Shown here piece after piece: positions 10,901-24,329 of a stretch of 64,000 bases of DNA. Position 1 is the first letter of the stretch; each line of letters begins with the position of its first letter. The translations under genes were made by a program, and so were the position numbers. The stretch is from positions 22,132,469 through 22,196,468 of the forward strand of contig NW_023998415.1 in assembly GCF_014805625.2 (NCBI RefSeq), written 5' to 3'. The stretch comes from Glossina fuscipes. Its lineage: Eukaryota > Arthropoda > Insecta > Diptera > Glossinidae. Below the pieces are notes generated by a model that searched no databases, was not told the origin of the DNA, and worked only from the letters and a program-made list of their open reading frames with translations.

Positions 10901-12500
10901 TAATGATAATTCACGTTAATTATTGAAAAAGAAATATACACATATATATAAAAGCAAGATTTATACCAAATAAATGAAAAGGATATATTCGGCCTTAATC
11001 GAATCCTTCATACCCAGCAACTTAATAAAATCGCTGGCGTGTATAGTCAGTAGCCCGACTATTTAAACGAAATCTATATTAGTGTAAAACATTTTGGCTT
11101 GATTTGCCCGGTAATTTATGAAATCTGTTGAGTGCGAATGTGTGTTAAAATTTTTCATAATATTTTTGTTTTTTTTTTTCCGATGCTCCTCAACTCAAGA
11201 GTAAATGCCTCCAATTTGTTTTTCAAAATCTTGCATTTTAATTATCATTATTTGAAGAAAAATTGAGGGGACAGACGTACAAACATTATAATATTTATTC
11301 ATGCATTCTTGAATATCTCATAAGAAGTCTGCTTACTTTCTCGGATGCGTGCACTTGGATATTAACCGAGGCTTGATGGAATCTCAATGCGCTCTTATCT
11401 CATGATATGAGTGGTGGGTAGAAAATTAGTTGACGGCTTTTCTCAAGTATCCGGCTTCTTGTTTATTTTCTTCTTTTTTTTTTTTTTTTTTTAAAAATTT
11501 TTTTTAACATATTTTGTACATATATGCGTTGATCTAATTTTTTATCGGTTTATTTCTCTTTATAAGTGAATTGTTTTCGTTCATTATGTTGCAGGCTGTT
11601 GTTTAGCAAAAATTTTGTCATTGCCGCTGCTATGAATTCAAAGTTAGGAACTTTTCTTTGTTTTTTTGTTGTTGTTTTTTTAATACGATTATACACATTC
11701 TTAATGTTTACATGGACGGATAAAAAATAAATTATTATTCTTATTTGTATTATTATTATTTTTTTAATTTTTTTTTTTTTTTTTTTTTCAGAAACACAAC
11801 AAAGATAGCAGAAAGTATTTGTTAGTTAGAAGGAGGAAAGCAAAGAAAAAAAAAAAAATTGTATTATTTTAGATAGCCACCACTCGGCTAAACGTACATT
11901 AATCATAACGATTTATGTTAATTATCGGAATTTTCTTGAGAGACTTATGACCAACGAGCACGATAAAATTTTTTTTTGCCAAATTCTAAATGAATAAAAT
12001 TAAGAAAATGCGTCTGTTCTTGTATTTATACGCATTAAAATGCGATAAATGAATTAGTTAGTTAGGTTTCAACTTTCGATTTTAATTCAATTCCCACAAA
12101 AGTTGACGGATGAACGTGAAGCGAATAAAATATTCGATATATGACTAGTAATGCATATGACGGGTACATATTTCATACTCTTCTACATCAATCAAGCAAT
12201 AATCAATTCTTTCTCGTGTATCTCGTGATGTTGTAAACGGAATAACAAAACTAAAACTTTTTCCCCTTGTAAGTACGACAATCTACTTCAATTAGTTTCT
12301 CCGACGAGATCTTGTGTGTGGTTCACTGTACAGTTTAAAGTAAGCTAAAATAAGCGAGATTAAGTCGCTAGTGATGAATGATTTTCATCTCCTCTTCTCA
12401 TTGCAATCAATTCAAGTTGTTCTTTATCAGTTTTTGCAGATTTAATTTTACAAGTCATTCTTGCTCTTGCCTTAATAGTTGTAGTCCTTTTTTTATTCCC
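10901..12500. other. No gene supported; AT-rich with T tracts
   Basis: T tracts occur at about 11474-11492 and 11770-11788. No recognisable gene or transposon was seen. A TACCCAGCAACTT string near 11011, followed by a CAGTAGCCCGACTATT stretch, may be a small fragment of the repeat families described further on. Confidence 0.5.
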
Positions 12501-12514
12501 TATAACTCTTGCGG

Positions 12515-12760
12515 TGCATGGGTACATTAAGTTTCGGCGGGTATACGCAACATTCAGAAGGACTTTGAGGTGAACTCACTTTTCATTATACCGATCGATT
12601 CAGAATCATTTTGTGTGTTCGTTTGTTGATTTTGCAGAGTTTTTGAAATATTTTGGTGGAATTTCGTACACCGACAAACGCTATTGAAACTAATTCGGAA
12701 GGGATTACGTTTTCCACCACCTCCCTCTGACCGCATACCTATTTGTTGGAAAGGTTGTTA
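12515..12760 (+). repeat. Dispersed repeat family A, fragment 1
   Basis: Shares ordered blocks with copies near 18.2, 35.5 and 38.1 kb: a GGTACATTAAGTTT-like start, an ATTCAGAAGGACTTTGAGG block (ACCCAGAAGGACTTG at 38.1 kb), TATACCGATCGATTC, and a GGTGGAATTTCGTACACCGAC block. The copy has no coding potential. The family looks like an old short interspersed or MITE-like repeat; its class is unknown. Confidence 0.6.
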
Positions 12761-14680
12761 TTCGATTAACTGTACCATGGTGTATAGTATTTAATGGTGA
12801 GCTATGTCCCACTTTCGCGTTTCTACTTGTGTTTCTCATCTGCACACATCGAGCTTACTCTTAGGATTTACGCCTAGGATTTTGATAAAATTAGACTTGG
12901 ATTATATTGTAACTATCGACATATTCTCTAATGTGTTTTTATCGAGTATTTTTTTTTTTTGTTTTTTCGTAACTATTTTATCAGTTATCATTTATTTCAC
13001 AAATACTTGGGAAATGCCATCAACTGTTTGTTATTAAATAAACAAATTAAAAAAACAACAATAGAAAGAAAAATAAATAAAATTAAATAAACACTATAAA
13101 GTTTTCCTACAATTAAACATTATTTGCTAAATCAATTTTATATTTGTAAGAAAAAATTCTCATCTTTTTCTTTTGAATACAAAAAGTCCCCTTTCTTGGC
13201 CGAGAAAGACCACGGGATCACTTTCAATCTCGGTAAGTAAAAACTTTCTTTTGAAAATTCGTATTTTTACGTTTGTTGTTTTAATCCTCGAAAAGTGATG
13301 TGTATCAGCTTCGGTGCATTGGACATAAATAAATCAAATGCATGTTAACTAAATTATGTTAGAAGATGAAGAGAATTATTCAATAAATATACTTAATGCC
13401 GAATGTAATAATAATTATTAAAGAGCATCAAGTGTTAAAGTGCGTCAAAATTTGATTAATTATTCAAATTGCTTGACATTCGCTAGGAAGTGAGACGACT
13501 TACTGAGGGCATTTAAGCGGACAATTTCAAAAGTACTCTTTTATTATGGCGAAGAGATATGTATATGCAAGAGAGAATTTTCAATTAGTTTAGAACATTT
13601 ATTGATTATGTATTTAAACAAAAAAAAGGTAGAAAAATCGAGTTAGTCAAGAAAATGTATTTATAGCCATTAAGATACTAATCGAAGAACGCATAATCCT
13701 TGTGTATATGCATCGACGATCAATGTTTGCACTGCAGTAGGCACGATATGAAGATCTTTTAATTTGCTCGCTTCGATGGGTGTGCAATATGTCCAATTTT
13801 ATGTAGTGTTTTGCAGGCAAGGTTGCTCGAAAATTGCCCATGAGCTGCAACTGCAGTTCGTTTTGTACCGCATCGTACAGGAAGTTCTAAAGCGATAAGC
13901 GACTTAATAAACTAATTTTGCATAGTGAAGGATTTATAGTCGAATTGCAAGCGTCGCGCACACATTTAATTAATTTTTGCAGTTTCAAGATGTTCGAATC
14001 AAATATAATTTCATTTGAACAAAGGAAGAAATCTTCCTGATATTGATCGTATGCCGAGAAAGAAGGCAAACACATTCACGATAAATGTAGAATAAGAGAT
14101 CAATACTTTCATTGCATGGGAGCGAATTTGCACGCCTCGATCGCCCCAGAAGGCCGCGATGCTTTAAACCTTTGTTGTCCATCCATCTGCGTACTATGGA
14201 TGACAGTGCACTGGTTCATCTATTGATTCCTAAAAAATATCTAATACATTAGCAGGTCACTTGAGAAGATGTTCATGTTCACTTAAAATTATTTTCAAAT
14301 AAATAAAATTACATTGATGTAGCTTCGCTCGCTTACTGATTAAAGATAGAATTATGTAATTTCTTGATGTCTGGCCTTTGGTCTTTGGTGGAAACACATA
14401 ATGTGCGAGAACCTGCGATTCTGTCTTTGGCACAGCAAAGCAAAATAGGCATTTCCGAGCTTCAAATCGAGTCGAGGCAAGAATCTGACGAAGAATATCT
14501 CAACAACAAGTAGAGGCATTTTTATGCTCCTGAGAATGCAGACAAATAGTAAAACTAAATGACTAAATAAATTTATTGTTGTAACAAACTATATCTGTAA
14601 GGTAGTCTAAAAAAAAAAAAAAAATCGTTGGCAGCCTTTTGTCGAGACATTATTATTGAAAACGGCAAACAGCATAGCTG
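12761..14680. other. No gene supported
   Basis: Several open frames of 60-77 codons occur (for example 12804-13037 plus, 13647-13850 minus) without a recognisable domain. A CTCGGTAAGTAAAA string at about 13230 matches a splice donor after a short GC-richer patch (13190-13232), but no paired exon could be recognised, so no gene is called. Confidence 0.45.
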
Positions 14681-14684
14681 CCAA

Positions 14685-15145
14685 GATGGAAGTTTCAGGG
14701 AGCCCACAAAGCCGGTATGTTCTTGATAAGCATCAAACTCTAAATCGACTTAGGCATGTCCGTCTATCCGCCTGTGCAATGTCTGTTTTAAGCATTCTCC
14801 CGGCCGCAGGTTGGCATTGAAAAGGGGCTGAACCGGATGAAAGTCACGCGTACAATACTACGTAAAGCTGGGCCCTTTTGTGTTTCGAAAGTAATAGAAA
14901 ATGTGGCTTTTTGCGTATTACTCATCAACCATCCAGCATATGTTTAACATAAATTTACAATAATATATGAACATATATTCTATGGGCGTCGCTATAGTAC
15001 CATTACAAAAATAGAAAAAATCACCCGCACCCATCCAATAGTATAGAGCACGAAAATGCAGTTCTTTCCTTTTCGTTCAGGATCACCGTGACGGGTATAA
15101 AAGATTCGGTCACGACCGAACATAATTTTCCTATTTGTTTATTTT
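14685..15145 (+). repeat. Dispersed repeat family B, copy 1
   Basis: Contains AATCGACTTAGGCATGTCCG (about 14741), a CCGGATGAAAGTCACGCG block (about 14833) and TTACTCATCAACC (about 14919). It ends with TTCGGTCACGACCGAA (7-bp arms around AC) followed by CATAATTTTCCTATTTGTTT. The same order recurs near 34.5, 35.2 and 60.4 kb with strong divergence. No coding capacity is visible, and the class is not determined. Confidence 0.65.
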
Positions 15146-16674
15146 GTAATTTGAATGACTGTCTCTTGGTCGTAAATTTAAATTTTTCATTCGTAAATAT
15201 GATGATCTTCTTTGCTTTCTTTTAAATCAATTGAAGCTGTTGGACCAGTTACGTTGCTTGCCATCGAGCTCGAGTTCTTTTTTTTCAATAATTCAATACA
15301 CGCTTAATAACTTTCCAGAATATTACTATTCGATTACTTTTCTCTCGAGTCAAAAAAAAAAAAAAAAAAAAAATTGTCCAAGAGACCATTTGTTTTTTGA
15401 GGCTGCCACAGTGGTGTTCTCCCTTAATCGAATTCTAGTGAATTTAGATTGCCACAATACAAACATTTTTAGGAATCGTTATGAGCGAGCCTTTTGGTCG
15501 ATTGACGTTCAATCTTATATCTCGACTGTTGGCTTGCTCTGCAAAATTTTACAAAAATGTATTATATTCTTAGATCGCTGACGAAGAGGGGAAGGATTGA
15601 TATGATTGCGGACATGATTTAAACGAGTCAAGCAGCAAGTCTGTGGATATTATGCAAGTGCTTTTCTCAATTAATTAGAGACATAATCCGGCCAAATGCT
15701 TATCAAATATAGTTTTTGCTCTCGTTTTTATAAAATTAAACTAAGGAAAATAAAATTTAGATGAAAGAAAGAAGATAAATAATTTAACTATGTAAAAAAC
15801 AAGGATATAAATAATTTTATAAACATTGTGTTTATTATTAAGTTTAACTTATAATTATAAGTACTATAATTATTATTTTTTGCTTATTTTTTTCAATAAT
15901 AAACATACAACCATAAGTGTTTTGTTTTTTTTGTTTTTTTTTTTTCTTGCATAAAGATTTTTCAATACCCACAACCGCGACGAATCAGCAAAAGGTACTT
16001 TTATTTTTTGCTCCGTGAACACGTAGAAAAAGAGATGTGAAGTAATGTGTGAAATTAATCGATATAAGATTTCATGTCGAGTTATTGGACTTGCTCGCCT
16101 TTCCGCTCACTTGCTTTATCTCTTCATAATTCAAATAAAGGCTTCAAATCTATATGTGATAGCATATTGCAAGGGCGCTCAAGCACCCTTTTCGTATATA
16201 AATAATTAGCATACTCTTCTTTAACGACCAATTTGCGTCGAGCGTGGTTTCATCCTTTTTCGCACATCTTCTGCGTGATTTTATATCGTGGCATCGTATA
16301 TTGATTTAATTTTGTGAGGAATTGAGTTGAGTCAGATGTGGGCTTGATCGATAACGCGACCTTCTTTACGGCTTACTTTTTGAGATGTACATTCAAGGGT
16401 ACGAATGTCTGCGACATCAAGTGACAGGGAACGTAGCTGTTAAGGCACTATATAGGTGTAAGTGCGCATAAACACATACATAAACCCGAATATTTCGAGT
16501 ACAGATTTTTGTGACGAAAGGGAATAGGCAACGAACCGACATATGAAGCAACTTTGTTGGGTGGGTTGGTGGGCATTGCAATAATCGATTCAAGCCGATT
16601 AAAAGTTTTGTTATTTGCAAATTTTGCTTAAATTTTAAAGGTTTTTTATTTCCTTGCTTTAAAAACAATTTTAT
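15146..16674. other. No gene supported
   Basis: A 116-codon open frame (15231-15581) contains runs of Ser and Lys from low-complexity DNA and no known motif. Another at 16417-16668 (minus) is also unrecognised. Confidence 0.5.
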
Positions 16675-18160
16675 TATTATTTATTCATTTATCTATTTAT
16701 TTGTTTATCTATTTATTTATTTATTCATTTATTTGTTTTTTTTTTCTGTTTTTTTTTGTTTTTTTTTTTTGTAGTCTTTCTCTTCTTGACAAGGGAGTGA
16801 TTATGCGGTATATGTTCTAATATCTTTGTTATGTCTGTCGAAGTCTGTCTGTCTGTCTTTTTTGTTTGTGTGTGCGTGTATGCGTGTATGCGTGTGTGTG
16901 CGTGTGTACTTGTGTGTTTGTGTGGCTTGCGTGCTGTTATTTAGCTCTTTTGTATTTATGTTCTTTTTTTGATTTAATTATTATCTTAAAAATTATTCAA
17001 TATCTTCATTAGTTTTTAGAATTTGGTTTTACTGGTTGTTTTTGTTGTTGTTGTTGTTGTAGTTGTGATCAGTTTTTCATTCCTCTTCATGTTTCATGTG
17101 CGGGCGAAAAACTCTTTAAAAGTCATACAAATTTTTTAACAAAATATAAATATTTTTCATTGTTTTTCTTATTGATTTATTTATTTATTTATTTTTTTTT
17201 CACCTTAAGAAGGTTTTCTTTTTCATTAAAAAATAAAAAGAAAAAGACAACCGACGTTTAATTTCGAAATTAAAAGTTTCCGTTAAAAAAATTCTTCTTC
17301 TCGTTCTCGTCGTATTATATTTTATTAAATACTTATTTAAATTAAAAAAAATTTATGCTAAACTATTTTTAAATATATTTTTGTGTGTTTTTTTGTTTTT
17401 TTTTTTTATTAGTTTGGATTCAGTGTTCTCTTCTTTTTGTTGCATAAAAAATTTAAAAGCTTTTTTCTTGTTTATTTTTTGTTACATTTTTATATTTATT
17501 TTTGTTTTCTGCTTGTATTCTAGAAATATGCTCCGAAACCGTTGAGCTGTCAATTTTTTTTTTTTTTTTTTTTTTGTTTATTTCGTTTTCAATTGTTTTT
17601 CACTCTTTAGAAAAAAAAAACATTCAATAAATTTAGTTTAGCTAATAAACAGTTGGGATCTAAGTGTTGTGATATTATGGGTTCGCCCGAAGACGAATGT
17701 ATTTCTTTCTTTTTATTTTTTTTTTATTTTTTTTTTTTACAGTTTATATTTTTCTTAGAATTTATGTAGTTGTGGTTTCTTGCTCTCTTTTTTCGTTCGT
17801 CACTTTGAACGTGTCTGTGGTAGATTTGTTCACGTAAGTAAAGAAAAGATGGTAAGACCAACTGTGCTAAAATTCGTGGAACAAAAAAAGTTCAAATTTT
17901 TCTGGTAAATCTTAGGATGTGTGTGGGCTCTTTGGTGTTTAAAAAATGCTTTTTACAATTTTCATTATTGAAGTTCATCGAACGCTTTACCAACGACTAG
18001 GTCATCATCGCTCCCACGAAATAATTCAGTATTGCCTTGAAAGCAGTTAAACATATTTTTATGCTCTTTTCACTCGCTTAGAGTACTATTTCTTTGTCAT
18101 AATGAAAAGCAAGAAAATTCTTTTGGAGAAAACGCCATGACATGGCATAAACTGAATGTA
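16675..18160. repeat. T-rich low-complexity DNA with (TTTA)n and (GT)n tracts
   Basis: Includes an imperfect (TTTA)n at 16675-16738, a GTCT/GTGT tract near 16842-16925, a GTT run near 17036-17062 and repeated T tracts to 17740. A GGGTTCGCCCGAAGACGAATGTA string near 17680 resembles the terminal palindrome of the dispersed repeats. No gene is seen. Confidence 0.65.
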
Positions 18161-18199
18161 ACTATTTTTTAGAATGTGTTGTTAAAGCGAAGGGACTGT

Positions 18200-19108
18200 T
18201 GAAAATGAGATATAGTCTGGGAGAGAAGCTTTCATAATTGCACTCTACACTAGTTGTGGTGCGGGGCATATTAAGTTGGGCCGGATATATAATACACATC
18301 CATAATTCATAGTGGCATGTTCTACGATACTGATCGATTCGGGTCTGTCTGTCTGTCCGTCTGATGTGCATTCATGTGTTTTTGTGTTCAACCTACAGTG
18401 AGTACACTGACGTGTTTTGGCTCAACGATGAACGCTATTAAAAATGCTTTGGGTCGATCCACTTTTTCGACCAATCCCCATATAACGCTTTATTTTGAAA
18501 AGTCATAATAAGGGAAAAAATTGCAATTTTCAAAATTTCTCGACTCTTGAAATTCGCTGAGTAATGGTCCGCTGATATTTTAAATTAGTATATAAAATTT
18601 GTGTGGGCTGACCCTCTCCTCACATAACCATTCCTACGAAAATTGACACAAAATCAACTTTACCGAATTTGGGCTATGTAGGTGTATTTCTTGAACCCTA
18701 CGCTATACAAGATTTCTCGTTAATAGTAAGCTCTTCAGAAAAAGTGTTCATTTTTAATATATTGTGACGAAAATTGGTAATTGGTTGGAAATTTGGATTA
18801 CATAAGTATCTTTTTTTCGGCCTGATCATATATAGGGCTTATCACGAAAACCAAGCCCTTATATGGAGAGAAAGTGTGTGCTTTTTATGATAGCAATTGA
18901 AAAATAGTCAAATTCTTATAAAGTTCATTCAGTTTGCTAAGTTTGGATCGCGTCAGATGATGTTTCGAGCATTCTCTCGGGTATTAACAGTATGCATTTA
19001 CATGAAAGTAACGTATAATTCTTGGTGTATTAAACGGGTGTATTGTTGTACTAGGCGAAGTGGCGTAAGATATATAATGATCGGACCGACTATAATGTTC
19101 TTACTCTC
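18200..19108 (+). repeat. Dispersed repeat family A, long copy
   Basis: This is the longest copy. It holds a GGGCATATTAAGTTGGGCCGG block (about 18263), ATACTGATCGATTCGGGTCTG (about 18327), a TCTG/TCCG tract, a GTCGATCCACTTTTTCGACC block (about 18453) and TTGAAAAGTCATAATA (about 18495). It ends with CTAGGCGAAGTGGCG and GATCGGACCGACTATAATGTTCTTAC (19050-19105). The ending matches that of the copy at 35.5-36.2 kb. It has no coding potential. Confidence 0.65.
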
Positions 19109-19237
19109 TGTGAAGAGATTGTGAAAAGAGATTCAAGTTATAAACATAGGTATATGTATGCGGGCGATCTATTATGACGGCCGAGAAGATTTATTTTCAT
19201 TTTTATTTAATGCAAATATACAATATTCTAAAGAGGC

Positions 19238-19269
19238 CTCCTTAGCCATTCGCTTAAATGGCTAAGGAG
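19238..19269. repeat. Perfect 13-bp inverted repeat, 6-nt loop
   Basis: CTCCTTAGCCATT at 19238-19250 and AATGGCTAAGGAG at 19257-19269 are exact reverse complements separated by CGCTTA. The stem does not extend beyond 13 bp and no T run follows, so neither a terminator nor a miRNA precursor is supported. Confidence 0.9.
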
Positions 19270-20640
19270 TTTATCATGCTAATGCGGTGTAAACCATAGT
19301 CTATTGCAAATTCCAAAAAGATCGAAAGAAAGTTTGGCTAGAAGTGTTCGGTCGTAACTTTTAAAATGTCGGCTAACTCATTAGAGTTGAAGCATATCGC
19401 TCTGGGTTTATAAATAATTGTACTAAATAAAAAGTACAAGGTAAAAAATATGTCGTCACAATAAGTGCCTGTCGTCACAATATTAGCTGAGAAATATAGC
19501 AAAACTTGAATTTCTTGAATTCTTACCAGCGGATATCCCTTTATTTCTTGCTTTACTTGGACGCATAAAATGGAACGCTTAAGGAAAGGGCGTTGAAGTA
19601 ATAGAAGATCCTTAGGTTTTTCCTGAATAAGAAGCGGTATAAGCGAATGGCTGAACTTTGTTGGGAGACAGTATTTTAGAGTGCTAAGGATGAGTGGATA
19701 AAGGGAAAAACGTTTGTTGTCTGTTCGTCAACTTGTGGATTATATTGATTTTGATGAACCTTTTAATATACATTTCCCCGCTCGTTTCTCCCTATGGCTT
19801 TCGATTAATCCGCATCACTGTTTTTCTGTCCATTTACTCTTTTAGTCAAGTGCCTGTCTGTCTGACTGTCCTTTACACATCTTACATTCGTCTCTTTCTC
19901 ACCAGAATTATTCCTCGTTTAAGTGAACGGCACCCGCTTGCACCCACTCCTCCACAATCTATTTTACCTGATTGTTTTCACCTTGTGTCTCTCCGTTTGC
20001 TCTCCCGTGTGCCTTTCGCGTCTTAGTTGGTTTCTTTTGAATTAAATGTCATATGTCGCGTTCGAAGATCTTAACCGCTGTCCGTCTGCTTTCCTGACTT
20101 TGACTTGATCATTAAAAAGTGTTATCGCCTATAAGATGCAATCTTTAAGACGAAGAATAATTAACTTACTCAGCCATATACATACAGAATTGTTATTTCG
20201 ATGGCGGCGGCTATCTGCAATCTGCTTCAAAACGATAACAATTAATTAACGTTACGTAATCATATTTGTGTCATTTGTTGTTTTTTTTTCTTCGGCTTTA
20301 AATCATTGCAGAATATTAGATGAAAGTAGTACTGGTTAGGGTAGCGGCTATGTAGACTCTATAGGTATTTCGTGTGGTTCGTAATTGAACAGAAGGAAAG
20401 AGTATTTTTCTTCGATATTATTAGAAGAATTTCTTAATTACGTGTGTGTGAATGTACGCTTATAAGAGGAAACCAATATTTTGTCCATTTGAAGTCATTA
20501 AATTTACTCATTTATGTTTTTGTGTGTATGTTTTTGGTTTTTCTTCAAATGATAGTTAAAAGGATGCTCAACTTTATTGATATATTGTTTGTGTATCTGA
20601 CAATTATCATATTATTTGTTTTTGTATTTGTAAAATAACT
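19270..20640. other. No gene supported
   Basis: A 110-codon plus-strand open frame (19694-20026) is less AT-rich than its surroundings but has no recognisable motif. A GTCGTCACAATA string is directly repeated at about 19452-19483. Confidence 0.45.
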
Positions 20641-21675
20641 TGTGAAACATATATATCTTTCTATACAACAACAAAGGTTTTTTCTTCGCTTTTTTTCTTT
20701 TTCGTTTTCTTTGTTTTTTTCTTTTTCTTTTTATTTTTATTTTTCTTTTTGGTTTTGTCTTTTCTTTTAAAGTAATTTCTTTTCGTGTGTAACCGTGACT
20801 GTGAAAGTTGTTATTCTTTTGTTTGTGTTATTGTATCGTATTGTAGAGTATTGAAGGGAATATATAAAAATGTGAGTGAGTGAATGAGTGAGCGCCTAAG
20901 TAGAGTGAATGGGGGCGTTCGCAATGTTTGGCTCTTTGCGAAAAGTTATGAAACAAAAAAAAAAAAAATCATCAATTTAAAGTATTTTTTTTTTTTTTTT
21001 TCGGTGAAAATGTTTTCCGTTATCAAAGGAATAAATGATTCTTTTTTTTTTTTGTTTTATTTATTTTTTTTACCTATAAACATTTCGAATTGTCAAGCCT
21101 TCGGTTAGGGCTTTGATCACACGAATAAAAAGAAAAAAATTAAAAAAAAAATATTAAGAAACCCCGTTTTTTTTCTTTTCTTTTGTTTTTGTGTTTTTTT
21201 TTTTAAATTTTTAGTTGAAGGCTTTCGTTATGTTTTGAAATCATTTCGAAATCATTTTTATACTTGTATTTATTTGTTTATTTTTGTTGTTATTATATTA
21301 ATATACACATTATTGGCGCAATACCCCCTTTAAAGACACTGTACGAATTTGATACTAAAGATATTATGTGCATGTGTTTGTATGTGTTATGTCATTTTAG
21401 AATATATTACCTCAAATATCGTAAAGTGTCTTCGTTACATGCTAAGGATATTTCGATCTTATATTGATTTTTATCTATTTAATTATAATTATAGTAAATT
21501 TATTCGCTAACGTTTTTAAAACCAGGTTTTTATTTATTTTATTATTATTATTATTTTTTTTTTTCGTTTTTGTTTTTTTCTTTTTCTTTGTTCTCAATTT
21601 TTATTACGCATTCAGTTTATGTAGAATAGAGTATCAAAAGGATTTTATTTATGTTTTTTTTTTTATTTTTTAAGT

Positions 21676-21717
<42 letters not shown>

Positions 21718-22080
21718 CGTTTTTATTTCCTATGCTTTTAAATTATAATTTACAGCTGTTTTTCCGGTGCTGTAGATGTATTTATTTACTTAATCAGATG
21801 TGTGTGTTAATTTGGTTCGAAAAATGTTGTTAAATATTTTACGAAAAAGAAAACCAAAACTCAATGCAATAAAATATTTACCGAGGAACTGAGTTATTTG
21901 CCTTCATATGCTAATTGCAGGACAATGAAGATCAATGTGTAGAGAACTGCTAATGAAATACCGTAAAGGCAATTGTTTAGATGTAAGCGAAAAAAACAAA
22001 CACAAATTCTGTCATTTCATAGAATTGCTAAAGCAGTCAAATATTTACACTTTATAGATAGAAGAGATGCAAATAAAAAA
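20641..22080. repeat. T-rich low-complexity DNA, T run of 37
   Basis: Dominated by TTTTC/TTTTA units and T runs, the longest at 21677-21713. All overlapping open frames are Phe-rich artefacts of these tracts. Confidence 0.8.
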
Positions 22081-22481
22081 TCGAAAAAAAAAAAACAAAA
22101 CAAAAAATTCGTATAATTGATTGCAAATTGTTTATTTCTTATACGGGTTGAAGCTTTCAGTATTAAGTCGTAAGTGCAAAATCAACAACTGGCTACTATT
22201 AGAAGTCAATTCTGATCTGACCATTACCAGACCTATGCTCAATGTAACACACACACACACAGAGATTCACGGCAAGGCTTATTGTGATGGCAGCGGCTAC
22301 TACTTGAATATGAACGCGAGCATGTCCGCGATAGACTAAACAATTGTAATAGATATTGCTTTACTATTAATTAAATATATCACATATACATAATGACACA
22401 TTTTTAAATTGAAATATTTTTTTGAAAATCAATCTTTGTTTTTTTTTTTTATTATTAACTTGAGTGTTTTAAACTTTCTAT
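22081..22481. other. No gene supported
   Basis: Unique AT-rich DNA with an (AC)n of about six units near 22246. The 72-codon open frame at 22121-22339 shows no domain. Confidence 0.45.
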
Positions 22482-22640
22482 CCACCTGAGTGGGCGAGTA
22501 GAATAAGGCTCTCAACTAACAACTCAGTGATCGTGAGGGCGCTAGAGCTCTCAAAAAAATCGGGGATAGGTAGATAGATGATGTTAGTGCTCGAGCAGAC
22601 AGACACTGACAAGGCCATCACAATAGTAATAAATTTTCCG
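22482..22640 (+). mobile_element. Decayed second copy of the tRNA-derived SINE
   Basis: CCACCTGAGTGGGCGAGTAG aligns with the tRNA-like head of the SINE at 7837. It is followed in the same order by CTC(A/G)ACTA(A/G)CAACTCAGTG, a damaged B-box region (GTGAGGGCGCTAG instead of GTGGGTTCGAAT), and a GATGTTAGTGCT block matching GATGCTAGTGCT. No target-site duplication could be found. With the B box lost, it should not be transcribed by RNA polymerase III. Confidence 0.75.
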
Positions 22641-24229
22641 AAACAACTAAAACGTAGCTACCTACAGTGTAACCATTTTGAAAAATTATTCACAAATCAA
22701 ATTTTTTCCTCCAATATTTGATATATTATTATGTTCTTAGCTTTCCGTTTCTCTCCTTTCTCAAAGATACACTTTTGTCTTTTTAGGCCGTTACAGTTAC
22801 AGATGTTGCCACGTAATGAGTATACAAAATTTGTCTTAAGATGGTTCATAGTTTTCTATATCTTATGTAAAATTTCACAAATTGAATGCTTGGAGGCTTT
22901 TTGCCGATAAGTAGATGCGTGATGACCTTCAAGCAGTTGTGTACACTCAGATGAAACTTGCCTCTATCACAATTGATTGGCAAATCGTTACTGACTTAAA
23001 ATAGGACGGGAAAGAAATAAACTATAACCGATTAAACTTAAAATCAAGCAAGAAATCTATATTCGCTTTAAAAATAAATCTTTAATAGCGATCATGTTAA
23101 ATTATTAAGGAAAACTTTGCAAATATTTACATTTGCAATTGTAATCAAATCCTTGGTCAATTTTCGCTATAAGTTTTACATTAAAACAGTTTTTTTATAG
23201 ATCTTAGGTCCAAGTTTCAAGTTTGAGTTATGGCAATTAAATTGAAGGTTTTCGCTCTCTCGCTTTGAATCTTTGCAGATAGGGCATGGATGGACAGAGG
23301 CTCACATCTTGAATATGTATTAAAGTATTTTGAGGTTTACTTCAATGTCAGTATTTTTCCGTTTAGAAGACAAGCGTCAACATGGGCTTGGGATTAACTC
23401 TCGTCAAGTGTGTATGCTCTCCAAGCAAAATGACAATTTGTTTGTGAATGAAATGAGTACAAGTTGTCTCTATTGTCTCTATATAGTAGCGATTGAAATG
23501 ATTTTAAACTTCTTCGTTTCTACTAAGCTAAGCTTGAGAGGGCAGGTCAAGAGGTTTAAGCTTACGATTCTTTATAAAACTGTTTTCGAGTTAATATTTT
23601 AATATATGAAATTGATTGCAAAATGACTTGTTGTAGCAAAATTTGCTTAGATTGTATTATTCACGTACTAAGTAATGTTCCATTCAGTACTGTTCCGTAG
23701 AAAGACAGATTATGCGATTGTTGAGATGGAAGGAAAAAAAAATGCTTCAGGGATTGAATTGCTCGTTGACGTAGGCGTATCTAAAAAGTATTTTACATCG
23801 ACTCTATACATATACAGCATATGGATATTAAGTGCTCTTCTTACCATTTTCCATTGCTTTTTTTTTTGCCAGAGGTTTGGTTGAGAATGTGAATAATAAA
23901 AGTGACTTATATCTAAGTACTTCATAAGTAATAATTATTTATGAGTTATTCCATATAAAGGCGTATAAAACATGTTTAAAATCGCTAAGAAGATAATGTT
24001 AACAGTTCCGCTATCATAAGGACTGTTAGCGAAATGATAATAAAAAATTATTTTCAATTTTTTCAATTTTAATACTGAAAGCGTAACCCCGTAATCATGA
24101 TGATCGGTCTTAATAAAAAAATAATTAATAATAAAATATGATTCACACATTTAACGTTTTTCTTATTCTATGTGTGTAAATAAGAAATATTTATAAAAAC
24201 AATTCTCTCGTCTTTTTTTTTTTTTTTGC
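22641..24229. other. No gene supported
   Basis: AT-rich sequence with a few open frames of 69-90 codons (23330-23602, 23675-23884, 23935-24150) and no recognisable domain on either strand. Confidence 0.5.
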
Positions 24230-24329
24230 NNNNNNNNNNNNNNNNNNNNNNNNNNNNNNNNNNNNNNNNNNNNNNNNNNNNNNNNNNNNNNNNNNNNNNN
24301 NNNNNNNNNNNNNNNNNNNNNNNNNNNNN
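24230..24329. other. Assembly gap (100 N)
   Basis: Exactly 100 N, flanked on both sides by T runs. A fixed 100-N block is a conventional placeholder, so the real length is unknown. The poly-T flanks probably caused the assembly break. Confidence 0.99.

Noticed and set aside
13190..13240. Possible plus-strand exon ending in CTCGGTAAGT
   Set aside because: The donor match is good but the candidate peptide is short, unrecognised and has no partner exon or acceptor evidence.
19694..20026. 110-codon plus-strand open frame
   Set aside because: Somewhat hydrophobic and less AT-rich, but matches no family I know and has no gene context.
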